DNA from: 4572-13 sp964594065
GTDB lineage: Bacteria; Planctomycetota; Phycisphaerae; Sedimentisphaerales; Anaerohalosphaeraceae
Direction: 5' to 3'
Assembly (NCBI GenBank): GCA_964594065.1
Contig: CAZQKX010000014.1
Span: 3,059-67,058 of the forward strand
DNA length: 64,000 nucleotides
In this document: positions 33,417 through 42,254 of the stretch, one piece after another
Layout of the letters: each line of letters begins with the position of its first letter
Position numbering within the stretch: the stretch's first letter is position 1
Program-made: the position numbers and the translations under genes
Notes under the pieces: model-generated
Told to the model about the DNA's origin: nothing
Seen by the model: the letters and a program-made list of their open reading frames with translations, nothing else
Database searches by the model: none

Positions 33417-33448
33417 AGCGAGGCTGTTTTTTTGGCCTCGCTTTTTTT
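33417..33448 (+). terminator. Terminator of rpmB
   Basis: Perfect 8-base stem AGCGAGGC (33417-33424) / GCCTCGCT (33435-33442), then seven T in a row. It lies 29 bases before the gatC start. Confidence 0.9.
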
Positions 33449-33476
33449 ATGGAATAACAGATAAGAGGAAAAATCC

Positions 33477-33785
33477 ATGGCAACGAAAATCGATGAAGCA
33501 CAGGTTCGACGGGTCGCTCTGCTTAGCCGACTGGAATTGAGCGATGATGAAGTCAGGCAATTCAGCGGCCAACTCAGCGATATTGTTGAATATATTGAAA
33601 AACTCAATGAACTGGACACGGACAATGTTCAACCACTGGCGCATTGTCTGCCGGTGCACAATGTTCTACGGGAAGATACCCCTCACCCATCGCTAACCAA
33701 TGACCAGGCGCTAGCCAATGCCCCGGAGCGTGAAGATGAATATTTCAAAGTCCCCAAGATCTTAGATGACAATTCCGGCGCTTAA
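33477..33785 (+). CDS. gatC: Asp-tRNA(Asn)/Glu-tRNA(Gln) amidotransferase subunit C
   Basis: 102 residues. KIDEAQVRRVALLSRLELSDDEV, FSGQLSDIVEYIEKLNELDTDNVQPLAH and LREDTPHPSLT are the GatC consensus. GatC holds GatA and GatB together in the complex that converts misacylated Glu-tRNA(Gln) or Asp-tRNA(Asn). AGAGGAAAAATCC precedes the ATG. An esterase gene separates it from gatA, an unusual order. Confidence 0.96.
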   Translation: MATKIDEAQVRRVALLSRLELSDDEVRQFSGQLSDIVEYIEKLNELDTDNVQPLAHCLPVHNVLREDTPHPSLTNDQALANAPEREDEYFKVPKILDDNSGA

Positions 33786-33805
33786 TTAAAAAAAGGAATT
33801 CGACC

Positions 33806-34537
33806 ATGAAGAAAATGTTTTTTTTACTGGTATTGATTGAATTGGGAATTGTCTTCGGGGATAGCTCCCAATCAGGAAACAAAAAAGTCTTTGGGACACA
33901 ATCGGCTCACACGCTGAAGCGTCAAGTATCCATGCAAATCGATTACTTGCTCTATGTGCCCGAAGATTATGATTCCGCACAAGACGAATGGCCTCTGCTG
34001 GTCTTCCTGCATGGCCTTGGTGAACGGGGTCCGGATATTAATCTTCTCAAAAAACACGGCCCGCCAAAGCTGATTGAACAGGGTAAACAATTTCCATTTA
34101 TTGTTCTCTCGCCTCAGTGCCCTGCTAATAGCTGGTGGACCTATGAAATAGCAGAAGTTCTTGCCTTGATCGACGAAATCTGTCAGACGTATAAGGTTGA
34201 TCGAAAGCGTATCTATCTGACCGGTTTGAGCATGGGCGGGTATGGGACATGGGCCATCGCAGCAACCAACCCCGATCGTTTTGCAGCCATCGCTCCCATT
34301 TGCGGCGGTGGATTTACGTTCATCGCCCCCAATCTGAAAGACATTCCTGTCTGGGCTTTTCACGGCGCCGATGACCGTGCCGTACCGTTGAAAAAATCTC
34401 AGGAAATGGTTGATGCGGTCAATCGTGCCGGAGGTAAGGCGAAACTGACGATATATCCGAAAACAAAGCATGATTCCTGGACGAGAACGTATAACAACAA
34501 AAAACTTTATGAATGGTTCTTATCACATTCAAAATAA
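33806..34537 (+). CDS. Secreted alpha/beta-hydrolase (carboxylesterase-like) inside the gat operon
   Basis: 243 residues with a cleavable signal peptide (~1-18). The fold is that of PHB-depolymerase/phospholipase-type esterases: LLVFLHGLGERG oxyanion segment, nucleophile serine in LTGLSMGGYGTWA, aspartate in FHGADDRAVP, histidine in KTKHDSW. It is likely exported and acts on esterified glycans or lipids. It starts 20 bases after gatC with AAAGGA and ends 10 bases before gatA, so it is embedded in the gatCAB operon with no evident functional tie. Confidence 0.85.
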   Translation: MKKMFFLLVLIELGIVFGDSSQSGNKKVFGTQSAHTLKRQVSMQIDYLLYVPEDYDSAQDEWPLLVFLHGLGERGPDINLLKKHGPPKLIEQGKQFPFIVLSPQCPANSWWTYEIAEVLALIDEICQTYKVDRKRIYLTGLSMGGYGTWAIAATNPDRFAAIAPICGGGFTFIAPNLKDIPVWAFHGADDRAVPLKKSQEMVDAVNRAGGKAKLTIYPKTKHDSWTRTYNNKKLYEWFLSHSK

Positions 34538-34547
34538 ACAGGACGCC

Positions 34548-36002
34548 ATGGAAACAGCAAAACAATTACGAGACAAAATCGCTGCCGGACAGATCAAAAG
34601 TATCGAAGCGGTCCAGGCTGTATTTGACCGCATCGAACAACACGAACCGGCCATCGGCGCCTATCTGTCACTGTTTAAAGATCAGGCTTTGACAAAGGCC
34701 AAGCAGATCGATGAAAAGATTGCCGCCGGCCAACATGTCGGTTCACTTGCGGGCCTTCCGATTGCCATCAAAGACAATATGTGCACGACCTTTGGGACGA
34801 CCACGTGCGGATCAAAGATTCTTGAGAATTTTCATGCCCCATACAATGCCCACGTCGTAGAAAAACTCATTGAAGCCGATGCGGTCATTATCGGTAAATG
34901 CAATCTCGACGAATTCGCCATGGGCTCCAGCACGGAAAACTCCGGCCTGAAAAAAACCGTCAATCCATGGAATTCAAACCATGTACCCGGCGGCAGCAGC
35001 GGCGGTTCGGCGGCAGCGGTTGCCGCAGGATTATGCCCCGGAGCCCTGGGCTCTGATACCGGCGGTTCGATTCGTCAACCGGCATCTTTTTGCGGCGTTG
35101 TCGGTTTAAAACCCACTTACGGGCGTATCTCACGCTATGGACTGGTCGCTTACGGCTCAAGCCTGGACCAGATCGGCCCGCTAACGCAGGATGTTGCAGA
35201 TGCGGCACTCATGCTGAACGTAATCGCCGGACATGACCATCGCGACAGTACATCGATCCCGGAAGCAAATGCCCCGGTTAAAGATTACCTCGCAGAATTA
35301 GATATGCCTGTTGAAGGCTTGAAGATCGCCACAGTCCCGCACTTGAACCAAGGCGCAGACGCATCTGTGCAAAAGGCATTACAGGACGCATTGGCCGTTT
35401 ATAAATCGTTAGGCGCAGAGATCATCGAGATCGAAATGCCGCACTTTGACTATGCCATCAGCGCTTATTATGTCATTGCAACCGCCGAGGCGTCGAGCAA
35501 CCTGGCACGCTTTGACGGTGTTCACTACGGCCACCGCAGCAAAGACGCCAACGACTATGTCGAAGTCTATTCCAAGTCACGCGATGAGGCCTTCGGCACC
35601 GAAGTCAAACGGCGGATCATGCTGGGGACCTATGCCCTTTCCAGCGGTTACTACGATGCATACTACTTGAAAGCGTTGAAAGTACGAAATCTGATCCGCA
35701 GCGATTTCACCAAAGCATTCGAGCAGGCTGACTGTCTGATGCTGCCGGTTAGCCCGACCACAGCGTTTAAGTTCGGCGAAAAGACGGACGACCCGCTGCA
35801 AATGTACCTGGCGGATATTTATACGATCGCAGTCAATTTGGCGGGTGTGCCGGGCATCAGTATTCCCTGCGGCTTTGACGAAAGTAACCTGCCGATCGGC
35901 CTGCAGATCATCTCGGCACCGTTCAGCGAAGACAAACTGCTGCGAATCGCGCGAATGCACGAAAAACAAACGGACTGGCATATAAAAAAACCGCTTAATT
36001 AA
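34548..36002 (+). CDS. gatA: Asp-tRNA(Asn)/Glu-tRNA(Gln) amidotransferase subunit A
   Basis: 484 residues from the ATG at 34548 (AGGACGCC upstream); the longer frame from 34470 overlaps the esterase. Amidase signature with the Lys-Ser-Ser triad K75, S150, S174: LPIAIKDNM, VPGGSSGGSAAAVAAG, SDTGGSIRQPASFCG. The spacing (75, then 24 residues) equals that of known GatA. It frees ammonia from glutamine and channels it to GatB. Its stop codon abuts the inverted repeat that separates it from gatB. Confidence 0.97.
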   Translation: METAKQLRDKIAAGQIKSIEAVQAVFDRIEQHEPAIGAYLSLFKDQALTKAKQIDEKIAAGQHVGSLAGLPIAIKDNMCTTFGTTTCGSKILENFHAPYNAHVVEKLIEADAVIIGKCNLDEFAMGSSTENSGLKKTVNPWNSNHVPGGSSGGSAAAVAAGLCPGALGSDTGGSIRQPASFCGVVGLKPTYGRISRYGLVAYGSSLDQIGPLTQDVADAALMLNVIAGHDHRDSTSIPEANAPVKDYLAELDMPVEGLKIATVPHLNQGADASVQKALQDALAVYKSLGAEIIEIEMPHFDYAISAYYVIATAEASSNLARFDGVHYGHRSKDANDYVEVYSKSRDEAFGTEVKRRIMLGTYALSSGYYDAYYLKALKVRNLIRSDFTKAFEQADCLMLPVSPTTAFKFGEKTDDPLQMYLADIYTIAVNLAGVPGISIPCGFDESNLPIGLQIISAPFSEDKLLRIARMHEKQTDWHIKKPLN

Positions 36003-36075
36003 CCATGAAGGCCATAAAGAACATGAAGGAAAAATAATTCAAAATAAACTTCGTGACCTTCATGCTCTTCATGGT
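36002..36075. repeat. 74-bp inverted repeat built of 9-base CATGAAG units between gatA and gatB
   Basis: Left arm 36002-36028 has three ACCATGAAG-type units; right arm 36049-36075 is its imperfect complement (CTTCGTGACCTTCATG...). Spacer is 20 bases. Such 9-base periodic GAAG/CTTC palindromes occur as scattered repeats in many environmental genomes. In RNA it would form a long hairpin in the gatA-gatB spacer. Confidence 0.8.
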
Positions 36076-36094
36076 AAAAACAGGATTTAGTAAA

Positions 36095-37555
36095 ATGGAT
36101 TTAGAATACAAAATAATCGTTGGTTTGGAAATTCACGTTCATTTGGCGACCAAGACCAAGATCTTCTGCGGCTGCCAGTTGGCCTATGGCGATACGGCCA
36201 ACACCCATGTTTGCCCGGTCTGTCTGGGGATGCCGGGATCGTTGCCGGTAATGAACAAAACCGCACTGGAATATTCTATTTTGACCGGTCTGGCGCTAAA
36301 CTGCAAGATCGCCTCCTTCACCAAATGGGACCGCAAGAGCTATTACTATCCTGACCTGCCGAAGAACTACCAGATCAGCCAATACGACCTGCCGTTCAGC
36401 GAGCACGGCTATATCGAAATCGGCACCGAAGACGGCGCAACCAAAAAAATCCGCATCACCCGAGCACATCTCGAAGAAGACGCCGGCAAAAATACGCACA
36501 CGCTCGGCAACTTCTCGGCCGTCGACTTGAACCGCGCGGGCACTCCCCTGCTGGAAATCGTCACCGAGCCGGACATGAACAGCCCCGAAGAAGTCGGTGC
36601 GCTGGCCCGTCAACTGCAGCGGATCGTCCGCTTTCTGGGCGTCTCCGAGGCGGACATGCAAAAGGGACACATGCGGTTTGAGCCGAATGTCAACCTGCAC
36701 ATTACCAAAAACGGTGAGGTTTATAAAACGCCGATCAGCGAAGTGAAAAACCTCAACAGCTTCCGCGCGATCGAACGCAGTATCGCCTATGAAGTCAAAC
36801 GCCAGCTCCACGAATTCAAGGAGACCGGCAAAACAATGCAGATGGGCAACAAAAGTACCTACGGCTGGGACGATGACAAGCAGATGACCGTCCTGCAGCG
36901 TGAAAAAGAAGAGGCCCACGACTACCGCTACTTCCCGGACCCGGATCTGGTTCCGGTCGAGGTTGATGATGTCTGGCTGGGTGAAATCAAATCCCGCCTG
37001 TGCGAGCTGCCGATCCAAATGCAGTTACGTTTTGCCCAGGACTACGGCCTGAGTGACTATGACGCGGGAGTACTGACCGCTGACCGCACTACAGCGGAGT
37101 TCTTTGATGCAACGGTGAAACTCGATGCAGATGCCAAGCGTGTCTGTAACCTGCTGACCCAAACCGGCCTGAAACTGGCAAACGAAAAAGGCGTAACCGT
37201 CGATCAACTCGGCATTGGCCCGGGCAATCTTGCCAAACTGGCAAAAATGGCTGATGCCGGTGATGTGAGCGCAACAGCAGCGACAACGATCTTTGAAGAA
37301 ATGGCCGCCAATGGCGGTGATCCGATGCAGATCGCCGAAGCGAAAAACCTCATCCAGAAAAGCGATGCCGGCGAGATCGAAGCCCTCGTCGATGCCGTAC
37401 TGGCCGAAAATGAAAAAGCCGTCGATGACGCGAAGAATAATCCCAAAAAAGCTAAAAAATCAATGGGTTTCCTCATGGGGCAGGTTATGCAGAAAAGCAA
37501 AGGCCAGGCCAATCCAAAAATCGTCGCACAACTGCTAAACCAAAAACTGCAGTAG
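36095..37555 (+). CDS. gatB: Asp-tRNA(Asn)/Glu-tRNA(Gln) amidotransferase subunit B
   Basis: 486 residues from the ATG at 36095 (AGGATTTAG upstream); the frame from 36053 runs through the inverted repeat. GatB core: YKIIVGLEIHVHLATKTKIFCGC, HVCPVCLGMPGSLPV, YYPDLPKNYQISQYDLP, LEEDAGKNTH, DLNRAGTPLLEIVTEPD, and the C-terminal tail domain (~340-486) that binds the tRNA elbow. CGCxL with the CPVC pair gives the zinc ligands. It is the kinase/amidation subunit of GatCAB. Confidence 0.97.
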   Translation: MDLEYKIIVGLEIHVHLATKTKIFCGCQLAYGDTANTHVCPVCLGMPGSLPVMNKTALEYSILTGLALNCKIASFTKWDRKSYYYPDLPKNYQISQYDLPFSEHGYIEIGTEDGATKKIRITRAHLEEDAGKNTHTLGNFSAVDLNRAGTPLLEIVTEPDMNSPEEVGALARQLQRIVRFLGVSEADMQKGHMRFEPNVNLHITKNGEVYKTPISEVKNLNSFRAIERSIAYEVKRQLHEFKETGKTMQMGNKSTYGWDDDKQMTVLQREKEEAHDYRYFPDPDLVPVEVDDVWLGEIKSRLCELPIQMQLRFAQDYGLSDYDAGVLTADRTTAEFFDATVKLDADAKRVCNLLTQTGLKLANEKGVTVDQLGIGPGNLAKLAKMADAGDVSATAATTIFEEMAANGGDPMQIAEAKNLIQKSDAGEIEALVDAVLAENEKAVDDAKNNPKKAKKSMGFLMGQVMQKSKGQANPKIVAQLLNQKLQ

Positions 37556-37689
37556 ACCATTGTATGGATTATGGGAAATGACATATCAATCATGGCTGTA
37601 GAAAGGATAAAGAAAATAGTAGTGCTTTTTGATCATTGTTAATAGATTGTTTCGGATAGTATCTACTCAATAACCAAGGGGAAATAAAA

Positions 37690-39003
37690 TTGGATTTATC
37701 AAGACGCGATTTTGTAAAAAGTGCAGCGGTTTTTTCAAGTATTACTTTTATACCGTCTTCGGTCTTTGGTGCTAATGAACGTGTCAATGTTGCGCTTGTC
37801 GGCATTGGCGGAAAAGGTGTCAATACACTCAAAAACATTAACGGTCATTGCAACCTGGTTGCCTTTGCTGATTGTGATGATAATCCTGACCGTTCCGGTG
37901 TATCCCGCAGGGCCTATCCTGACATACCGCTTTACCGCGATTTCAGGGTGATGCTCGACAAGCATGACAAGGACATCGATGCAGTTATTGTCGCAACGCC
38001 GGACCATACACACCATTATATTGCCATGACCAGCATAGCTCGCGGAAAGCATGTTTATGTTGAAAAGCCCATGGCTCATAATATCCGCGAAGTGCGCGAC
38101 CTGATGGCCGCGGAGAAGGAAACAGGTCTTGTCTGCCAGATGGGTAACCAGGGCCAATCCGGAAATGGTATTGATACCCTGCGGGGTTGGGTTGATGCCG
38201 GTGTCTTGGGGGATATTACAGAAGTCAAAGCCTGGTGTAATTCAAACTGGGGAAAAGATAGAAAACGCCTGTCGGCGCAACCGATACCCGAGACAATGAG
38301 CTGGGACCTGTGGTTGGGACCGACAGCAAAGGTTCCCTATAATAAGGGATATTGTCCCGGCCTATGGCGAGGCTGGAATGAATTTGGTAGTGGTAATCTG
38401 GGTGACTTTAGTGCCCATAACATGGACGCTCCATATGATGTGCTTGGGCTGGATTGTCCGAGCCAAGTCAAGATCGAAAGTACAGGCCGAAACGAACTGT
38501 CTTTCCCCAAGAGTACACAACTGACTTATACATTTGACGCACCCAAGTATGGCAGGATTCTTTTTAAATGGTACGAGGGAAAAACCTTTCGGCCGGAGCG
38601 CCCCGAGGGAATGGATCCGCGCCGTCGGCTCGGCAGCACCTTTGGCGGAACGTTGATTGTCGGCAGCAAAGCAACGGTGATGATGGGGTCCCATTCCAGT
38701 TCTCCAAGAATCGTTCCCGAGTCACTGAATAAGGAGATGAAGTCATTGCTTCCCAAAGTGGTCGGCGAAAAGAAATCGCATCATCATTTGAATTGGCTGC
38801 GTGCGTGTAAAGGTCAGGAAAAATGCCGGTCACCGTTTTCATACGCGGGAAGGCTTACCGAGACAATGTTATACGGCTTGATCGCAATGAAGGTGGACCG
38901 TGATATCAAGATCGATCCGAAAAAACGAACTATCATCGGTGACGAAGAGGCCGCTAAACAAATGAGTTGGCCGTCGTCCAGAAAAGGCTGGGAAATAGCT
39001 TGA
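37690..39003 (+). CDS. Tat-exported Gfo/Idh/MocA-family oxidoreductase
   Basis: 437 residues. TTG start at 37690 with AAGGGG at a good distance. The N-terminus carries a twin-arginine signal, SRRDFVKSAAVFSSITFIP, so the folded enzyme with its cofactor is exported. NAD(P)-binding Rossmann fold: VALVGIGGKGVNTL, FADCD, ATPDHTHHYIAM, EKPMAHNIREV. The following domain has GNLGDFSAHNMD. Such proteins oxidise or reduce sugars at one ring carbon, often C3. It heads a cluster with a DUF1080 protein and a beta-helix lipoprotein, 20 bases before the former. Confidence 0.9.
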   Translation: MDLSRRDFVKSAAVFSSITFIPSSVFGANERVNVALVGIGGKGVNTLKNINGHCNLVAFADCDDNPDRSGVSRRAYPDIPLYRDFRVMLDKHDKDIDAVIVATPDHTHHYIAMTSIARGKHVYVEKPMAHNIREVRDLMAAEKETGLVCQMGNQGQSGNGIDTLRGWVDAGVLGDITEVKAWCNSNWGKDRKRLSAQPIPETMSWDLWLGPTAKVPYNKGYCPGLWRGWNEFGSGNLGDFSAHNMDAPYDVLGLDCPSQVKIESTGRNELSFPKSTQLTYTFDAPKYGRILFKWYEGKTFRPERPEGMDPRRRLGSTFGGTLIVGSKATVMMGSHSSSPRIVPESLNKEMKSLLPKVVGEKKSHHHLNWLRACKGQEKCRSPFSYAGRLTETMLYGLIAMKVDRDIKIDPKKRTIIGDEEAAKQMSWPSSRKGWEIA

Positions 39004-39022
39004 TTATTTCAGGAGATTTTCA

Positions 39023-40051
39023 ATGCGATCACAGCAATTTATCTTAGTGATCATAGGTCTGCTTATGCCGGTTGTTTTGGCGAAGACGGAAAGTGCTCAT
39101 TTTGAAGATCCCACTGATTTTGCGCTGATGGGCGATTGGGAGGGCAAATTGCTTCGACCGGATGTCGACCCTAAATATAACACACTTGCGGCACAACTGA
39201 TCTGTATCGATAAAATAAAATACCGGCTGAGAATCTTGCCGGCCCTTAATCTTCGCGCAGAGCCTTATACAGAAGTTGATGTTGAATTAAAAGATGGGCG
39301 AATAGCTTATCAGTCGCAAGACTGGGATCTTGTTTTTGAAAACGGAATGTGTAAAGGTGTCAGGAATCCCCATGGAAAACCGATCAAAGTTAACCTGAAA
39401 AAGGTTGAGCAATTTTCACCGACTCTTGGTCTAAAACCGCCTGCAGGTGCGATCGTGTTATTTGACGGGACCCATTTTGATGCATGGCGGCATCATGGCA
39501 CGCAGACTGTGCCAACCTGGACACTGCTGAAAGATGACCGCGTCATGGAAACCGTTTCGGGTCACTGGAATAACATGGAAAACCGAAAAAAAGGGATCGG
39601 CGGCAGCATCGTCACCCGGCAAAGTTTTAAAAATATGCAGTTGCACCTGGAATTTCGATACCCCGTTGAGCCGGGACTGGTCGGTCAGAAAAGGGGCAAC
39701 AGTGGACTTAAAATCAGCGGATTCAAAGAGGTCCAGATACTGAACAGTTATGGCTTACCAGGGTACTGGAACGAATGCGGCGCACTCTATCGATATATGC
39801 CGCCGCAGGTCAATGCCGCCGCACCACCGCTGCAATGGCAGACATACGACGTAGAAATACAACTTCCTGATGTTGATTCTAACGATACCACCGGAACCAT
39901 GACCGTCCGGCACAACGAACATATCATTCACAATCAAGTGAAAATGTCCGTTGGCCGCAGAGAAAGTGTCACCATCACCCTGCAGGACCACAGAAACGCT
40001 CTGCAGTTTCGCAATATATGGATCAAAGAACTAATCTCTGTCGACAAATGA
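39023..40051 (+). CDS. Secreted DUF1080 (3-keto-disaccharide hydrolase-like) protein
   Basis: 342 residues with signal peptide (~1-21). Residues ~30-130 are a small beta domain. Residues ~145-340 are DUF1080: GAIVLFDGTHFDAWRHHG at the start, the LHLEFRYP...GNSGLKISG core, EVQILNSYG, GALYRYM, WQTYDVEIQ and the NIWIKEL end. The fold is concanavalin-like. Related enzymes cleave 3-keto-glycosides made by Gfo/Idh/MocA partners; the upstream gene here encodes such a partner, making the same pathway plausible. GGAGA precedes the ATG. Confidence 0.88.
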   Translation: MRSQQFILVIIGLLMPVVLAKTESAHFEDPTDFALMGDWEGKLLRPDVDPKYNTLAAQLICIDKIKYRLRILPALNLRAEPYTEVDVELKDGRIAYQSQDWDLVFENGMCKGVRNPHGKPIKVNLKKVEQFSPTLGLKPPAGAIVLFDGTHFDAWRHHGTQTVPTWTLLKDDRVMETVSGHWNNMENRKKGIGGSIVTRQSFKNMQLHLEFRYPVEPGLVGQKRGNSGLKISGFKEVQILNSYGLPGYWNECGALYRYMPPQVNAAAPPLQWQTYDVEIQLPDVDSNDTTGTMTVRHNEHIIHNQVKMSVGRRESVTITLQDHRNALQFRNIWIKELISVDK

Positions 40052-40067
40052 TCATGGAGTAAATCTT

Positions 40068-42242
40068 ATGAATGCAGCCCGGTCTGTTTTTTTATTGTTT
40101 GCGTTAAGCCTGTTTTTGTCCGGATGTGCCGGTAACTGCCTTAATCTTTATGTTTCCCCAAACGGCTCCGATGATAATCCGGGCAGCCTTGAGCAACCCT
40201 TTGCCACTCTTGAAAGGGCCAGGGATGATGTCAGGGATCACATTGCGAGTGGTCTGGCAAAAGACGTAAATGTAAATTTACGCGGGGGCACTTACTATCT
40301 AAACGAAACACTGGTACTTGGACTCGAAGATACTGCTCCTGAGAATCATACGATCACTTGGCAAGGATACAAGAACGAAAAAGCGATATTGAGTTCAGGT
40401 GTCAACGTTACAGGCTGGCAAAAAGTCAGCGCTGATATTGCCGGAATGCCGGAAGTCGCGGTTGGAAATGTATGGGTTGCAGATATTCCAAATGGATTGA
40501 GCCGGATATTGACACTTTATAAGGCCGATACCCGACTAACCCGTGCTCGGACAAAAGGATTTACTCCTGACACGGATATCCACCCGAGAGACAATCCCAG
40601 TGACAAACTGGATAAATACACCCTGCACTTTCCTGAAGGAACAGTAAAGAACTGGCCCAATCTCGAAGATGCAGAACTGGTCATTATCCCGAGCTTTCCG
40701 TGGTGGATGAATATTCTAACCTTTGAATCTGTAGACGAAGAGAACCGTGTTGCCAGAACCACCATCCCCGGAACAGATTATTTATGCCCGATGGTCAAGT
40801 ATGCCCGCAACGGATTTCAAGAAAACGCGTGGGTCGAGAACGTACCGGAGGGATTGGATTCACCGGGAGAGTGGATGGTCAACACACTGGAGGGGAAAAT
40901 ATATTACTGGCCGGCCGAAGGCACACCCGGAGAGGATATTTATGCCCCCGCTCTGCGTGAACTGGTACGGATCGAGGGGATCAATGATCCAAAAGGCAAT
41001 CGTGATGAGCCGGTGACAGGAATCCATTTTAGCCATTTGAATTTCACCAAGGCAGACAGAGGCGTATGGAATGCAGATGACGCCGGGATACAGCATGACT
41101 GGGAGATGCTGGACAAGGACAATGCCATGCTGCGTTTCAGGGGAGCTAAAAACTGCCGGGTGGACAAGTGCCATTTTTATAATGCAGGAGGCAATGCTAT
41201 CCGCCTTGATCTTTATGCACAGGAAATCGTTGTCGAAAACTGCCTTTTCAATGATCTGGGCCAGTCGGCGGTCATGATGATCGGTTATGGTCCTGGAACT
41301 AAAGATGTCAATAAAAACAATCGCGTTTTTAACAACCACATTCACCATTGCGGCCAGATTTACTGGCATTCCCAGATGATCACAGCTTTCCAGAGCGGAC
41401 ATAATTATATCGGGCACAACTATATCCACCATGTTCCCCGAAAGGCCATCTGTATCAGTGGGGTCCGGGATCACTTCCTGAAAGACGGGGAAACCGACCG
41501 GCGGGAGTGCGTAAACACCATACGCTGGAATGAGATCGGCGGTGCCATCACGCACGAGCAATTGCTACCGTTTCTGCATTCGAGACATAATATTATTGAA
41601 TATAACGATGTTCATGATGTTCTGGAGATGCTGGGTGACGGATCGGCGATCAACCTTTCCGGCAGCGGTGTGGGCAATATCGTCAGGTTCAATTATGTGC
41701 ACGATGTGTCGGCCCTGCATCCGACGTGCGGTATCCGTATGGATGAAGATCAGACCGACACGCTTATCGAAAACAATATCATTGTCAATATGAGCGTGGG
41801 CGGGATCGTTCCCAAACAGGAAAATATGATCCGTAACAATTTTGTCATCCAGGCGTGTACTCATAGTAATTCCGGCTTTATCAGGGCTTTAGGTTTTTAT
41901 GGATTGTCTCACATCAAGCATAATATTTTGTACAATGCCCATCCCAATCGAAGTTTCTATACCCGTCACTCACTGAAGGACTACAGTAAAGAGGAGATTG
42001 CCAGGATAGATTATAATCTGTATTTCTGCCCGGGCACGAGCCAAAAAGATTGGCCGGACCTTGTCTTCCTGAAGAGCAAAGGAGCTGATAAGCATTCTGT
42101 ATTCGCAGACCCCATGTTCGTTGACTGGAAAAACAGAAATTTCACGCTTCGGCCCGAATCACCTGCACTGGCTCAAGGGATACAGCAAATCGATATCACG
42201 GCAGCAGGTTTAACCGATGCGTTCCCGGATGAGTGGAGATAG
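40068..42242 (+). CDS. Lipoprotein with right-handed parallel beta-helix, glycan-active (GH141-like)
   Basis: 724 residues, lipobox FLSGC (C20). It starts LYVSPNGSDDNPGSLEQPFATLERARDDVR, the opening typical of DUF1565/GH141-type beta-helix enzymes, with NVNLRGGTYYL next. A ~150-residue inserted beta domain follows (~100-290), then many helix coils rich in N-x-I/V-x-x-N-x-I (IGHNYIHHVP, NIIEYNDVHDV, IVRFNYVHDVS, LIENNIIVNMS). These families act on pectin, xylan or fucosylated glycans. It ends the oxidoreductase-DUF1080 cluster; the exact activity is inferred only. Confidence 0.85.
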   Translation: MNAARSVFLLFALSLFLSGCAGNCLNLYVSPNGSDDNPGSLEQPFATLERARDDVRDHIASGLAKDVNVNLRGGTYYLNETLVLGLEDTAPENHTITWQGYKNEKAILSSGVNVTGWQKVSADIAGMPEVAVGNVWVADIPNGLSRILTLYKADTRLTRARTKGFTPDTDIHPRDNPSDKLDKYTLHFPEGTVKNWPNLEDAELVIIPSFPWWMNILTFESVDEENRVARTTIPGTDYLCPMVKYARNGFQENAWVENVPEGLDSPGEWMVNTLEGKIYYWPAEGTPGEDIYAPALRELVRIEGINDPKGNRDEPVTGIHFSHLNFTKADRGVWNADDAGIQHDWEMLDKDNAMLRFRGAKNCRVDKCHFYNAGGNAIRLDLYAQEIVVENCLFNDLGQSAVMMIGYGPGTKDVNKNNRVFNNHIHHCGQIYWHSQMITAFQSGHNYIGHNYIHHVPRKAICISGVRDHFLKDGETDRRECVNTIRWNEIGGAITHEQLLPFLHSRHNIIEYNDVHDVLEMLGDGSAINLSGSGVGNIVRFNYVHDVSALHPTCGIRMDEDQTDTLIENNIIVNMSVGGIVPKQENMIRNNFVIQACTHSNSGFIRALGFYGLSHIKHNILYNAHPNRSFYTRHSLKDYSKEEIARIDYNLYFCPGTSQKDWPDLVFLKSKGADKHSVFADPMFVDWKNRNFTLRPESPALAQGIQQIDITAAGLTDAFPDEWR

Positions 42243-42254
42243 ACAGGATGCAGT

